Source: Mycolicibacterium agri
GTDB taxonomy: Bacteria; Actinomycetota; Actinomycetes; Mycobacteriales; Mycobacteriaceae
Assembly: GCF_002553505.1 (NCBI RefSeq)
Contig: NZ_PDCP01000013.1
Location: 56,421-120,420, forward strand
Direction: 5' to 3'
Length of the DNA stretch: 64,000 nucleotides
Shown one piece after another: positions 1 to 8,743 of this stretch (its first letter is position 1; each line of letters begins with the position of its first letter). Both the position numbers and the translations under genes were made by a program. The notes under the pieces are model-generated. The model searched no databases and was not told the DNA's origin. It was given only the letters and a program-made list of their open reading frames with translations.

Positions 1-73
1 CTCGGGGGCTGAACCGCGGCTCGGCGAGGTCGTCGAGGTGGGCGACGGCTGCCTTGACGTCGGACCCTGACAT
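1..73 (-). CDS. N-terminus of a divergent gene, truncated by window edge
   Basis: On the minus strand an ATG at 73 opens a frame running without a stop to the window edge. It gives 24 residues beginning MSGSDVKAAVAHLDDLAEP. The initiator is divergent from the TetR start at 121, with 47 bp between them, so the two probably share a control region. The visible part is too short to assign a family. Codon use is normal for the region (G/C at most third positions), which supports coding. Confidence 0.5.
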   Translation of the reverse strand, partial: MSGSDVKAAVAHLDDLAEPRFSPR

Positions 74-103
74 TGGCGCTCCTCACGTGCGGCGCTACTT
101 ATG

Positions 104-121
104 TTACTCTAAGTATCGTAA
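104..121. promoter_or_regulatory. Candidate TetR operator overlapping the regulator start
   Basis: The sequence has the form TTAC-N10-GTAA, with further symmetry inside (TTACnnTAnnTAnnGTAA, 12 of 18 positions symmetric). It lies between the divergent gene starting at 73 and the TetR gene starting at 121, and its last base is the A of that ATG. The position suits autorepression and control of the divergent gene. The assignment is from symmetry and position only. Confidence 0.45.
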
Positions 122-696
122 TGACAACAGACCTCGGTCGTCCTCGTAATCCGCGCATCGATGTCGCGGTTTTGCGGTCGACCGTCGAGCTGTTGAGCAA
201 GTCGGGATACGCCGACCTCTCGGTCGACGCCATCGCCAAGCGGGCGGGCACCAGCAAGCCGGCCATCTACCGGCGCTGGCGCAGTAAGGCCCACCTCGTG
301 CACGAAGCCGTCTTCCCGATATCGGAGGCCACCGACCTGCCCGACACCGGCTCGCTCGCCGGCGACGTTCGCGAAATGATCCGTCGCACAGCGGGGGTGC
401 TGACCACACCGGCCGCACGCGCGGCGATGCCGGGACTCCTGGCCGAGATGGCCACCGACTCGGCGCTGCACGCCGACCTGCTGGACCGGTTCGGCGACAT
501 CATCTTTCGCGGCATGACCGAGCGCCTCGACGACGCCGCCCGGCGCGGTGAAGTTCGCCGCGGCGTCACCACCGTCGACCTGGTGGAAGCGATCGCAGGC
601 ATCACCCTGATGGCTCTCATCACGCGCAACCAGGCGCTCGACGACGACTGGGTGGAGCGCACCGCCGCCCTCATCACGAAAGGAATCAGCGCATGA
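121..696 (+). CDS. TetR/AcrR family transcriptional regulator
   Basis: 191 aa, one-component DNA-binding repressor type. The N-terminal helix-turn-helix covers about residues 12-58, with the recognition stretch containing GTSKPAIYRRW. The remainder is a helical ligand-binding domain without recognisable ligand specificity. An in-frame start exists upstream at 73, but ATG 121 is preferred because it gives the usual short tail before the HTH and places the palindrome at 104-121 at the start. The stop overlaps the next gene by 4 bp (ATGA), so the two are probably co-transcribed. The likely targets are its own operon and the divergent gene at the window edge. Confidence 0.85.
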   Translation: MTTDLGRPRNPRIDVAVLRSTVELLSKSGYADLSVDAIAKRAGTSKPAIYRRWRSKAHLVHEAVFPISEATDLPDTGSLAGDVREMIRRTAGVLTTPAARAAMPGLLAEMATDSALHADLLDRFGDIIFRGMTERLDDAARRGEVRRGVTTVDLVEAIAGITLMALITRNQALDDDWVERTAALITKGISA

Positions 697-1802
697 GCAC
701 GACGCACGAGTCGACCGCCGCCTGGCGGGAGCTGCTGGAAACCCTCGGCAGCCTTGATTCCTCATTCCTCGACGGTGAGCGGGCGGTCACCGACGACCGG
801 CACGTCGCCGACGGATACCGCATGCTGGCAACCACTCTCGGCGTCGCGTTCGACACCTACCTTTTCGCCGACCCGTCCCGTCCGCGCTGGATCGAAGTGA
901 ATTCGCCGACGCGGCAGGACCGGCGCTGGGGCGGCGACAACACCGACGCCTACTACTTCATGTGTCCGGTCGACCCGGCGCGGCGCTACCGCATCAGCGG
1001 CAACAAGGGCGACAGCGTCTACTTCTCGGTGACCGCATACAACGAGCCGTCGCCGGGCGCATGGTCCGACCGCATCGTCGCGCACATCCGCGACGACGAC
1101 ATCGACGTCGACGCCGAGGGCAACTTCTCCTTCGATCTCGGCCCCACGCCCGAGGCCGCCGTGCTGATGACCCGCGACTACCAGGCCGACCCGCGCGCCG
1201 GACGCCAGGTGCGCTGGGAGATCGAGGCGCTCGACGCGCCAGACCCGTTCCGCCGCAGCGATGCCGAAACCGCCGTCGCCCTACGCGCGAGTGCGGCGTG
1301 GATGAAGACGATGTTTGCGATCCTGCCGCTGGCTGTCGGCGCTCGTGTCGACGACGCGCACTCCCACGGCCACGAAATCTCGCAGGCCGCAAACGAATTC
1401 GCCGAGCCGTATCAGGTGCCCGACGCCAACTTCGGCTGGTCGGCGCGCGACGCCTGCTACGCGTACGGCAGCTTCGTGCTGGAGGAGGACGAGGCGCTGG
1501 TCATCACGCACCGGCCGCCGCCGTGCCGGTTCTGGAATCTCGTCGTGTGGAACCAGTTCATGGCCACCCCAGGCGTCGACGACGCCCGCAGTTCGGTCAA
1601 CGGTCACACCGCGGTGCCCAACTCCGACGGCTCGGTGACGGTCGTGCTGTCGCGCAGCATCACCCAGCACCCGAATTCGCTTACCACGCTTGACTATCCG
1701 CGCGGCAACCTCGCATTCCGCTGGTTTCTCGCCGACGAGCTCCCGGCCCGGCCGACAGTGCAGCTGGTCAAGCTGGCCGACGCGCCGACGGCCGTCACCT
1801 AG
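693..1802 (+). CDS. DUF1214 domain protein
   Basis: 369 aa, predicted cytosolic. The C-terminal third matches DUF1214: a stretch around residues 255-350 with WSARDACYAYG, then ITHRPPPCRFWNLVVWN, and the terminal block with TTLDYPRGNLAFRWFLAD. This family has no well-defined biochemical role. The start overlaps the TetR stop in ATGA, so expression should be coupled to the regulator. It is convergent with menA, and a perfect 11-bp inverted repeat lies in the 93-bp gap. Substrate and reaction cannot be inferred from the sequence. Confidence 0.75.
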   Translation: MSTTHESTAAWRELLETLGSLDSSFLDGERAVTDDRHVADGYRMLATTLGVAFDTYLFADPSRPRWIEVNSPTRQDRRWGGDNTDAYYFMCPVDPARRYRISGNKGDSVYFSVTAYNEPSPGAWSDRIVAHIRDDDIDVDAEGNFSFDLGPTPEAAVLMTRDYQADPRAGRQVRWEIEALDAPDPFRRSDAETAVALRASAAWMKTMFAILPLAVGARVDDAHSHGHEISQAANEFAEPYQVPDANFGWSARDACYAYGSFVLEEDEALVITHRPPPCRFWNLVVWNQFMATPGVDDARSSVNGHTAVPNSDGSVTVVLSRSITQHPNSLTTLDYPRGNLAFRWFLADELPARPTVQLVKLADAPTAVT

Positions 1803-1824
1803 CGCACAGGGGCGCCAAACCCCC

Positions 1825-1886
1825 CGCGAGCAGACACTAAGGCCCGCAAAACCCCAGGAACAAGCGGACACGAGCGTCTGCTCGCG
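1825..1886. repeat. Palindromic intergenic element (CGCGAGCAGAC type)
   Basis: CGCGAGCAGAC at 1825-1835 is matched by its exact reverse complement at 1876-1886, with a 40-nt spacer. It fills the gap between the convergent DUF1214 and menA genes. Transcribed from either side it could form a long-range hairpin, so a bidirectional terminator role is possible. No T-run follows. Similar palindromes occur in intergenic DNA of environmental mycobacteria, from memory. This is the only copy in the window. Confidence 0.6.
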
Positions 1887-1895
1887 CGGGAAAAA

Positions 1896-2762
1896 TCACA
1901 GGCCCAGCGCCAGCGCCACCGCGATCGCCCACACCAGCATCGTCAGCCCGGTGTCGCGCAGCACGGGGATCAGCGCGGGCCCGACCTGGCCGCCGCGCAC
2001 CGGACGCGCGGCCCGCCACGCCAGCGGGGCGGCGAGCAGGCCGACCGCACACCACGGCGTCGCGAGCATCAGCACCAGCGTCATGACCAGGGCCAGCGCC
2101 AGCAGCCCCTGATACAGCAGCCGAGTGCGCGCGTCGCCCAACCGCACGGCCAGCGTGATCTTGTCGGCCTCGCGGTCGGTGGGAATGTCGCGCAGATTGT
2201 TGGCGACCAGCACCGCCGACGACAGCGACCCGATCGCGACGGCCGACGCCAGGCCGACCCAGTCGACCCGCAGCGCCTGCGTGTACTGCGTGCCCAGCAC
2301 CGCGACGAGGCCGAAGAACACGAACACCGCGACCTCGCCGAACCCGAGGTAGCCGTAGGGCTTCGAGCCGCCCGTGTACAGCCATGCACCCGCGATGCAG
2401 ACGCCGCCGACGATGATCAGCCACGGCGCGCTGGCGAGTGCGAGCGCCACCCCGGCCACGCCGGCCACGCCGAAGCTCACCAGCGCCGCCGTCAGCACGG
2501 AACGCGGTGTGGCCAGCCGGGATCCGACCAGACGCAGCGGGCCTGCGCGCACGTCATCGGTGCCGCGGATGCCGTCGGAGTAGTCGTTGGCGTAGTTGAC
2601 GCCGACGATCATCGCGACGGCGACGACCAGCGCCAGCAGCGCCTTCCACCACACCGCGGCCTCGAGCCAGGCCGCCGCGCCGGTGCCGGCGATCACGGGA
2701 GAAATGGCGTTGGGCAGGGTGCGCGGGCGGGCGCCCTCAACCCATTGCGCGACACTGGCCAC
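1896..2762 (-). CDS. menA: 1,4-dihydroxy-2-naphthoate polyprenyltransferase MenA
   Basis: 288 aa integral membrane UbiA-family prenyltransferase. It attaches the polyprenyl tail to 1,4-dihydroxy-2-naphthoate, giving demethylmenaquinone. The N-terminus [14 protein letters not shown] is typical of MenA. The first aspartate motif NDYSD lies at residues 59-63, and the second, DIPTDREAD, near residue 200. Multiple hydrophobic helices follow. The start is GTG 2762; no ATG upstream is in frame. Length agrees with mycobacterial MenA (about 290 aa). The downstream neighbour is convergent, and the adjacent gene at 2845 is divergent. Position matches Rv0534c next to the MTA phosphorylase gene. Confidence 0.95.
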   Translation of the reverse strand: MASVAQWVEGARPRTLPNAISPVIAGTGAAAWLEAAVWWKALLALVVAVAMIVGVNYANDYSDGIRGTDDVRAGPLRLVGSRLATPRSVLTAALVSFGVAGVAGVALALASAPWLIIVGGVCIAGAWLYTGGSKPYGYLGFGEVAVFVFFGLVAVLGTQYTQALRVDWVGLASAVAIGSLSSAVLVANNLRDIPTDREADKITLAVRLGDARTRLLYQGLLALALVMTLVLMLATPWCAVGLLAAPLAWRAARPVRGGQVGPALIPVLRDTGLTMLVWAIAVALALGL

Positions 2763-2844
2763 GGCCTCATCGTTTCATGACGCCCGCGCGGAGTGACGAC
2801 AGACACATTGTCGGGCCGTCGGTCGCGGGTCGAAGCTGAAACAT

Positions 2845-3060
2845 ATGGGACAAGACCGACTGAGCATGGGCGAGATTCGCAAGGATGCCGTCCAGGAGAC
2901 TGTCCAGTCCGTGGCCATGACCATCGGTGAGGTGACCACCATCGTCACCACCGCCGTCAAGGACGTCGCCGACGCGATCGGCGGCCTGGCCACCGACGTC
3001 TTCGAGATCCGCGAAGGGGTCCGCCGGGCACGGGAGCGCGCCGAAGCCACAATGGACTGA
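2845..3060 (+). CDS. Small conserved mycobacterial protein, function unknown
   Basis: 71 aa, predicted amphipathic helical protein with alternating charged and Val/Ala/Thr-rich segments. The middle (VTTIVTTAVKDVADAIGGLA) is weakly hydrophobic and could associate with membrane. There is no signal peptide and no recognised domain. Its stop overlaps the next start by one base (TGATG), so it is translationally coupled to the MTA phosphorylase gene and is probably the first gene of a three-gene operon with it and the epimerase. Codon use is like the neighbours, which supports a real gene. Confidence 0.65.
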   Translation: MGQDRLSMGEIRKDAVQETVQSVAMTIGEVTTIVTTAVKDVADAIGGLATDVFEIREGVRRARERAEATMD

Positions 3061-3836
3061 TGCTCGGAGTCATCGGCGGCAGCGGTTTCTACTCGTTCTT
3101 CGGCTCGGACGCGCGGACCGTCAACCTCGACACCCCGTACGGACCGCCGAGCGCTCCGATCACCGTCGGCGTCGTCGGCGAGCATGAAGTGGCGTTTCTC
3201 CCGCGCCACGGCGCCAAGCACGAGTTCTCGCCGCACACCGTGCCGTATCGGGCCAACATGTGGGCGCTGCGCGCGCTGGGCGTGCGGCGCGTCTTCGGGC
3301 CGTGCGCTGTGGGCAGCCTGACGCCCGACCTCGGGCCGGGCGCGATGGTGGTGCCGGATCAACTGGTCGACCGCACGCGCGGCCGCGAGGACACGTACTT
3401 CGATTCGGGCGGTATCCATGTGGAATTCGCCGATCCATACTGCCCGACGCTGCGCGCCGCGGTCACCGGTCTGCCCAGTGTCGTCGACGGCGGCACCATG
3501 GTCGTTGTGCAGGGCCCGCGGTTTTCCACCCGCGCCGAAAGCCAATGGTTCGCGCAGCAGGGTTTCACGCTGGTGAACATGACCGGCTACCCCGAGGCGG
3601 TGCTGGCGCGGGAACTGGAAATGTGTTATGCCGCAATCGCTTTGGTGACTGACGTGGATGCCGGCGTTGCCGTCGGCAGCGGCGTGCGGGCGGTCGACGT
3701 GTTCGCCGAGTTCCAACGCAACCTGGTGCCGTTCAAGAAGTTGGTGCACGAGGCGATCGACCAGGTGGCCTCGGAGAGGGCGTGCACGCACTGCCTGCCC
3801 CACGAAGGCGTCGAGCTCCCGTTCGACCTGCCATGA
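3060..3836 (+). CDS. mtnP: S-methyl-5'-thioadenosine phosphorylase (MTAP)
   Basis: 258 aa, purine nucleoside phosphorylase superfamily, cytosolic. It cleaves methylthioadenosine with phosphate to adenine and 5-methylthioribose-1-phosphate, part of methionine salvage. Visible signatures are the N-terminal GVIGGSGFY, the phosphate/ribose segment with QGPRFSTRAES, and the substrate region NMTGYPEAVLARE followed by TDVDAG. The start ATG overlaps the stop of the small upstream gene, and its own stop overlaps the epimerase start (ATGA). The order equals Rv0535-Rv0536. Distinguishing MTAP from general PNP rests on the NMTGYPE motif. Confidence 0.92.
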   Translation: MLGVIGGSGFYSFFGSDARTVNLDTPYGPPSAPITVGVVGEHEVAFLPRHGAKHEFSPHTVPYRANMWALRALGVRRVFGPCAVGSLTPDLGPGAMVVPDQLVDRTRGREDTYFDSGGIHVEFADPYCPTLRAAVTGLPSVVDGGTMVVVQGPRFSTRAESQWFAQQGFTLVNMTGYPEAVLARELEMCYAAIALVTDVDAGVAVGSGVRAVDVFAEFQRNLVPFKKLVHEAIDQVASERACTHCLPHEGVELPFDLP

Positions 3837-4864
3837 AAGTCCTCGTCACCGGCGCGGCCGGCTTCATCGGATCGCGGGTCGTGGCCGCCCTGACCGACCG
3901 GGGTCACGACGTCGTCACGGTCGACGCGATGCTGCCCGCCGCGCACGGCCCCGGAGCCGAGCCGCCCGAAGGGGTGCAGCGCATCGACGTGCGCGACGCC
4001 CGCGCGGTCGCCAAGCTGCTCGACGGCGTGGACGTGGTCTGTCACCAGGCCGCGGTGGTGGGCGCCGGGGTCGACGCCGGTGATGCGCCGTCCTACGCCA
4101 GCCACAACGACTACGGCACGGCGGTGCTGTTGGCGGAGATGTTCGCGGCGGGCTGTCAGCGGCTGGTGCTGGCGTCGTCGATGGTGGTGTACGGGCAGGG
4201 CCGGTACCGCTGCGTGGAGCACGGCATCGTCGACCCGCTGCCGCGCACGCGCGCCGACCTCGACGCGGGGGTGTTCGAGCATCGCTGCCCGATCGGCGGC
4301 GAAGAATTGAAGTGGCAGCTGGTCGACGAGGATGCGCCCCTGCGGCCGCGCAGCCTCTATGCCGCCAGCAAGGTCGCCCAGGAGCACTACGCGCTCGCGT
4401 GGGCCGAGTCGACGGGCGGCTCGGTTGTGGCGCTGCGCTACCACAACGTCTACGGGCCGTACATGCCGCGCGACACCCCCTATTCCGGTGTCGCGGCGAT
4501 CTTCCGGTCCGAGCTCGAAGCCGGCGATGTGCCAAGGGTTTTCGAGGACGGCGGACAGATGCGCGACTTCGTCCACGTCGACGATGTCGCGGCCGCCAAC
4601 GTCGCCGCCATCGAAGCCGACACCACCGGTTTCGCCGCGGCGAACGTGTGCTCGGGCAAGCCGATATCGATTCTCGAGATGGCAACCGAGTTGTGCGAGG
4701 CGCGCGGAGATGCCGCACCGGTGGTGACGGGCCAGTACCGCAGCGGCGACGTGCGGCACATCGTCGCGAGCCCGGCGGGTGCCGCCGAGTTGCTGGGATT
4801 TCGAGCCGTGGTGGACCCGCGCGACGGTCTGCGCGAGTTCGCATACGCGCCATTGCGGGGCTAA
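3833..4864 (+). CDS. galE3: NAD-dependent sugar epimerase/dehydratase
   Basis: 343 aa extended short-chain dehydrogenase. The Rossmann motif GAAGFIGS is at the N-terminus (from residue 7) and the catalytic YxxxK is present as LYAASKVAQEHYA; the substrate-binding NVYGPYMP follows. The reading frame is open upstream to 3782, but ATG 3833 is chosen because MKVLVTGAAG is the standard N-terminus and it gives the 4-bp ATGA overlap with the MTA phosphorylase stop. The family includes UDP-glucose 4-epimerases and related dehydratases; substrate cannot be fixed. Symbol follows Rv0536 by position. Confidence 0.85.
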   Translation: MKVLVTGAAGFIGSRVVAALTDRGHDVVTVDAMLPAAHGPGAEPPEGVQRIDVRDARAVAKLLDGVDVVCHQAAVVGAGVDAGDAPSYASHNDYGTAVLLAEMFAAGCQRLVLASSMVVYGQGRYRCVEHGIVDPLPRTRADLDAGVFEHRCPIGGEELKWQLVDEDAPLRPRSLYAASKVAQEHYALAWAESTGGSVVALRYHNVYGPYMPRDTPYSGVAAIFRSELEAGDVPRVFEDGGQMRDFVHVDDVAAANVAAIEADTTGFAAANVCSGKPISILEMATELCEARGDAAPVVTGQYRSGDVRHIVASPAGAAELLGFRAVVDPRDGLREFAYAPLRG

Positions 4865-4898
4865 CCAGCGCGCTTACCAAAGTGTGCGCTAGATGGAT

Positions 4899-4928
4899 GG
4901 CCGCGAATCTGCGGCCGTGCTAGTTTTT
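4899..4928 (+). terminator. Hairpin with distal T-run after the epimerase operon
   Basis: GGCCGC-GAATCT-GCGGCC (4899-4916) forms a 6-bp GC stem with a 6-nt loop. TTTTT begins 7 nt later at 4924. This is a weak intrinsic-terminator geometry of the kind tolerated in mycobacteria, sited 34 bp after the epimerase stop. The T-run could equally belong to the promoter of the gene at 4991. Confidence 0.35.
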
Positions 4929-4990
4929 GCCAGTCTGGGCCACTCGTTGACCAGCGTTTCCATTGGGTTGGGTTGAGGAGAGGCGCTCCC

Positions 4991-6286
4991 GTGTCAGGTA
5001 AGCACCACAAAAAATCGCGCATCCGGTCGACTGCCGCAAAGCGCGCAGGCACTGGTCTGGCCGCCGTCGCCGTCGGCGCCACCAGCGTGGCCACCGCCAT
5101 CGTCACCGGGACTGCGCCGGCGATCTCGCCCGCGGTAGAGCTGATGGCGCTGATCACACCGGCCAACTCGACGTCGCAGATCTTCGCCGGCACCGAGTAT
5201 TACGGAACCGATTACGCGAACTCGCAATACGTTCCGCCGCGCGTGCTGGTCCCGTTCTTCTTCGGCCCGCGCGGTATCGCTGACGCGATCGCCGCCGCTG
5301 ACGACGACCCGAAGCGCACGGCCGTGATCTCGTCGGGTTGGGGCGCCGGACAGACCGGGACCGCGCTCGGGCTGCTCGGCGACGACGGACTCGAGAACGT
5401 CGATCTCGTGATCCTGGACAACAACACCAACCGTGCCGGTGGCGGCTTCTGGACGACGTACTGGCCGTTCGCGCCGCTGCTGCTGACGTCGAAAGCTGCG
5501 TCACCGAACGACTTGGACGTCACCGTCTGGGACGTCGGCTACGAATACAACGTCAACGGCAATGCCGTCACCTACCCGCTCAATGTGGTGTCGGACGTGA
5601 ACAGCCTGGTGGCATATGTCTACGGATACGGCGCGCAGGGATCGGCGCGGCTGCCAGACGACCTCCAACCGGGCGTGCACTACATCGTTTCGCCCAACGG
5701 CGCCGTCAGGGAAGTGGCGCTTGGTCCTGGTGTCACAACCACATACGTGACGTTCGAATCCGATGGCCTGCCCGTGGTTCGGCCGCTGCGGCTGATCCCC
5801 GGTGGCGACATCCTGGCTGACACCCTCGAACCCGCACTGACCGAGATCGTGAACGCCGGATACAAGGACAACACACCCATTCCAGACGATCCGACGGTCG
5901 AGCGGCCGATGGGCCTGGGCATCTCCGAGAGCACCACGGCGCTGAACAACCTCCCCGGTGCAGTGCGAACGGGCCTGCGGGACGGCGCGCAGACCGCCGC
6001 CGAGGACGTCGCGAACCCGAGCAACTTCGTCACCAAACCGCTCGACGAGTTCCGCAAGCTGCCGCTGATCTCGACGCTGCCGAATTCCACGGTGTCGAAC
6101 AACAACTCGACGCTGCGCTCGACGGATCCCGACGCCAAGAAGACCACCACCACGTCGTCGAAGCAGCGGCCGCGGCCGTTGAAGAAGATCGCCGAGAACG
6201 TCCGTTCGTCGCTGCGCAAGCTCACAGGTGCGGACAAACACAACCCGGCGGCGCAGTCGGAGAACGCGGGCAGCGACGACTCGTAG
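4991..6286 (+). CDS. PE-PPE-type serine hydrolase-like protein
   Basis: 431 aa. After a basic N-terminus (KHHKKSRIRS) comes a hydrophobic Ala/Val/Thr-rich segment (about residues 20-50) acting as signal peptide or anchor. Next is an alpha/beta domain resembling the PE-PPE hydrolase domain found at the C-terminus of some PE and PPE proteins: SSGWGAGQTGTAL at the strand-nucleophile position, then LDNNTNRAGGGFW. The PE and PPE N-terminal domains are absent. The nucleophile motif lacks a clear GxSxG, so catalytic activity is uncertain. The C-terminal 100 residues are Ser/Thr/Lys-rich. GTG 4991 is chosen because GAGGAGAGG lies 7 nt upstream; a TTG at 4973 would overlap that site. The 3' end overlaps the next gene by 59 bp. 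Confidence 0.65.
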   Translation: MSGKHHKKSRIRSTAAKRAGTGLAAVAVGATSVATAIVTGTAPAISPAVELMALITPANSTSQIFAGTEYYGTDYANSQYVPPRVLVPFFFGPRGIADAIAAADDDPKRTAVISSGWGAGQTGTALGLLGDDGLENVDLVILDNNTNRAGGGFWTTYWPFAPLLLTSKAASPNDLDVTVWDVGYEYNVNGNAVTYPLNVVSDVNSLVAYVYGYGAQGSARLPDDLQPGVHYIVSPNGAVREVALGPGVTTTYVTFESDGLPVVRPLRLIPGGDILADTLEPALTEIVNAGYKDNTPIPDDPTVERPMGLGISESTTALNNLPGAVRTGLRDGAQTAAEDVANPSNFVTKPLDEFRKLPLISTLPNSTVSNNNSTLRSTDPDAKKTTTTSSKQRPRPLKKIAENVRSSLRKLTGADKHNPAAQSENAGSDDS

Positions 6287-7112
6287 ACGGCGGCGGGTTC
6301 TCGCCACAGCGCTTATCGTCGCGCTTGTGGTAACCGCACTGATCGTCGCGATCCGCGCCCAGCAGCGGCGGCTGATCTATTTCCCGTCGCCGGGTCCCGT
6401 GCCGTCGGCGGCGACGCTGCTGCCGCGTGGACGCGACGTCGTTCTCGAAACCGAGGACGGAATCCGTTTGGGCGCATGGTATCTGCCCGTGCGGGAGCAG
6501 CCTGGACCTGCGGTCGTGGTGTTCAACGGCAACGGGGGAGACCGGTCGCTGCGGGCCGGGCTGGCCGCCGGCCTGGCGCGTCTCGGCCTGTCGGTGCTGC
6601 TGTTCGACTACCGCGGCTACGGCGGCAACCCCGGCACGCCGTCCGAGAAGGGCTTGGCCGCCGACGCCCGCGCGGCACAGGCATGGCTGGCCGAACAGCC
6701 CGCCGTCGACCCGGCCCGAATCGTGTACTTCGGCGAATCGCTCGGCGCCGCAGTCGCCATCGGTCTGGCGATGGAACGACCGCCGGCCGCCCTGGTACTT
6801 CGCTCGCCGTTCACGTCGCTGGCCGAGGTCGGCCGCGTGCACTACCCGTGGCTGCCGGTCGGCTGGCTGCTCGTCGACCGCTATCCGTCCATCGACCGGA
6901 TCGCGTCGCTGTCGGCACCGATCATGATCATCGCCGGCGACCGCGACGACATCGTCCCCGAGCGTTTGAGCAGGAAACTCTACGACGCAGCGCCCGACCC
7001 CAAACGCTATTTCGTGGTGCCCGGCGCCAACCACAACGATCCCGAACTCGTCGACGGCGACCGCATGCTGGAGGAGGTCGGCAGGTTCCTGTCGGAAGCG
7101 GGCCTGCGATAG
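6228..7112 (+). CDS. Alpha/beta hydrolase, Bem46-like, membrane-anchored
   Basis: 294 aa. An arginine-rich N-terminus is followed by one hydrophobic helix (about residues 24-43), then an alpha/beta hydrolase domain: oxyanion region VVFNGNGGDRS, LFDYRGYGGNPGTP, nucleophile elbow GESLGAA, acid in IAGDRDDIVP and histidine in PGANHND. This set matches the Bem46/YfhR group, usually anchored with the catalytic domain outside. The GTG at 6228 overlaps the preceding gene by 59 bp. A later GTG at 6327 would remove most of the anchor, so 6228 is preferred though not certain. Substrate unknown. Confidence 0.8.
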   Translation: MRTNTTRRRSRRTRAATTRRRRRVLATALIVALVVTALIVAIRAQQRRLIYFPSPGPVPSAATLLPRGRDVVLETEDGIRLGAWYLPVREQPGPAVVVFNGNGGDRSLRAGLAAGLARLGLSVLLFDYRGYGGNPGTPSEKGLAADARAAQAWLAEQPAVDPARIVYFGESLGAAVAIGLAMERPPAALVLRSPFTSLAEVGRVHYPWLPVGWLLVDRYPSIDRIASLSAPIMIIAGDRDDIVPERLSRKLYDAAPDPKRYFVVPGANHNDPELVDGDRMLEEVGRFLSEAGLR

Positions 7113-7125
7113 TGATACTGGACGG

Positions 7126-8244
7126 ATGAAGCCCGCAATCTGTGAGAAGTTCGGCATCGACTTCCCGTTGTTCGCGTTCAGCCACTGCCGCGACGTCGTC
7201 GCCGCGGTGACCAACGCCGGAGGCTTCGGCGTTCTCGGCGGAACGGCGTTCACCCCCGAACAACTCGACAAGGAACTGTCGTGGATCGACGAACAGGTCG
7301 GCGGCAAGCCCTACGGCCTCGACCTGATCGTGCCCGCGACCTACGAAGGCAAGGGCGAGAAGATCACGTCGTCCGATCTCGCTGCCCGCATTCCCGACGA
7401 CGTGCGCGGCTACATCGCCGACGTGCTCGCCGCCCACGACATCGAGGCCGACCCGAAGCCGTTCGCCGGCGGCTCCTCGCTGGCGGGCACCACCGGCCGG
7501 GAACTGCTCGAGGCGGCGATGAGCCACCCCATCAAGCTGATCGCCAACGCGCTCGGGGTGCCGCCGGACTACATGATCGAGGCGGGCAAGGCGAACGGCA
7601 TACCCGTGGCGGCGCTGGTCGGCGCCAAGGAGCACGCCGTCAAGCAGGTCGCCGCTGGCGTGGATCTCATTGTCGCGCAAGGCACAGAGGCCGGCGGCCA
7701 CTGCGGCGAGGTGACGACGATGGTGCTCGTCCCCGAAGTCATCGAAGCCATCGACGGCGCGGTTCCCGTTCTTGCCGCCGGCGGCATCGTCACCGGCAGG
7801 CAGATGGCCGCGGCCGTCGCGATGGGCGCCGACGGCGCGTGGACGGGATCGGTGTGGCTGACCACCGAAGAGGCCGAGACGGCGCCGTACACCGTGCAGA
7901 AGTTCCTGGCGGCGTCCTCGCGCGACACCATTCGGTCGGCCGGTCGCACGGGAAAGCCTGCGCGGCAACTGAAGTCGGACTGGACCGACGCATGGCTGCC
8001 CAATGACGGCGGCCACAAGCCGTTGCCGCTGCCGCTGCAGTCCATGGTGGCCGAGCCCGTCATCCGCCGAGTCGACATGCTTGCGGCACAAGGGCATCAG
8101 GGCGCCCAGGCGCTGGCGACCTATTTCGTCGGCCAGGGCGTCGGGCTGATGAACAAGGTGAAGCCGGCGCGGGAGGTCGTCCGGGAGTTCATCGAGGACT
8201 ACCTCGCCGCGACGGAGCGGCTGAGCAACTCGCTACCCGACTGA
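7126..8244 (+). CDS. Nitronate monooxygenase (2-nitropropane dioxygenase family)
   Basis: 372 aa FMN-dependent TIM-barrel oxygenase, cytosolic. Family signatures are the N-terminal substrate/FMN stretch ending TNAGGFGVLGGT, the central QGTEAGGHCGEV and the phosphate-binding LAAGGIVTGRQMAAAVAMGADGAW. Such enzymes oxidise alkyl nitronates such as propionate-3-nitronate, but several mycobacterial members have unknown substrates. The start ATG 7126 lies 13 bp after the hydrolase stop, so both may be one operon. The 3' end overlaps the convergent DUF5990 gene by 12 bp. Confidence 0.88.
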   Translation: MKPAICEKFGIDFPLFAFSHCRDVVAAVTNAGGFGVLGGTAFTPEQLDKELSWIDEQVGGKPYGLDLIVPATYEGKGEKITSSDLAARIPDDVRGYIADVLAAHDIEADPKPFAGGSSLAGTTGRELLEAAMSHPIKLIANALGVPPDYMIEAGKANGIPVAALVGAKEHAVKQVAAGVDLIVAQGTEAGGHCGEVTTMVLVPEVIEAIDGAVPVLAAGGIVTGRQMAAAVAMGADGAWTGSVWLTTEEAETAPYTVQKFLAASSRDTIRSAGRTGKPARQLKSDWTDAWLPNDGGHKPLPLPLQSMVAEPVIRRVDMLAAQGHQGAQALATYFVGQGVGLMNKVKPAREVVREFIEDYLAATERLSNSLPD

Positions 8245-8673
8245 CCACTCGATCACCGGCGGCCGTACAGCCGCGCACAGCGGTTGCCCCTTGCCGTCGG
8301 TGAGCCGCAGCCGCCCGATCAGCAATCCCGACTCGATCACCTTCCGCCATACGTCGTCCGGCACGTCGGCCAGCATCAGCTTGGCGCGACGGAACATGTC
8401 CATGCCGCCGTCGGCGTCGAGGCTGCCCCAGTTGAGGTAGATGAAGCGATCGCCCGGCGGCCCCTGGATGTACGGGCCGCGGATGTCGTCGCCGCTGACC
8501 GTGCAGTCGATCGTCCACGACACCTCGGCAGCGTCGCCGGGTTGCAACTCCAGCAGCGACGGCGGCCTGCGGCTGGTCTGCACGCCGACGTGGACGTTGG
8601 AATAGCCGGGGAAGTTGTGGCCGGGCGGGCACTCGCGACCGGGCAGGTCGGTGCCGACGATGCGGATCTGCAC
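8233..8673 (-). CDS. DUF5990 family protein
   Basis: 146 aa. The start GTG 8673 gives the N-terminus MQIRIVGTDLPGREC, the usual beginning for this family. The longer open frame upstream runs through a palindromic repeat (8686-8738) and is not coding. Conserved features are VHVGVQ, a predicted beta-sandwich core and ending LRLTDGKGQPLCA. Function is unknown. It lies downstream of a nitroreductase gene on the same strand, but the palindrome separates them, so co-transcription is doubtful. Confidence 0.7.
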   Translation of the reverse strand: MQIRIVGTDLPGRECPPGHNFPGYSNVHVGVQTSRRPPSLLELQPGDAAEVSWTIDCTVSGDDIRGPYIQGPPGDRFIYLNWGSLDADGGMDMFRRAKLMLADVPDDVWRKVIESGLLIGRLRLTDGKGQPLCAAVRPPVIEWSVG

Positions 8674-8685
8674 CCGTCCATTCTT

Positions 8686-8738
8686 GCGATTTCGGCGCGC
8701 AAACGTGCGCTCAGCGCCGTTTTGCGCGCCGAAATCGC
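8686..8738. repeat. Family A palindromic repeat, copy 1
   Basis: GCGATTTCGGCGCGCAAA (8686-8703) and its exact reverse complement (8721-8738) flank a 17-nt loop containing GTGCGCTCAGCGCCG. The element lies between two genes on the same strand (nitroreductase stop at 8744, DUF5990 start at 8673). Related copies occur at 28395, 34561 and 44679, with a degenerate one at 43451. It forms a very stable hairpin without a T-run. Confidence 0.85.
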
Positions 8739-8743
8739 CGAAA

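Noticed and set aside
1..73. Assigning the truncated divergent gene to a family
   Set aside because: Only 24 residues are visible.
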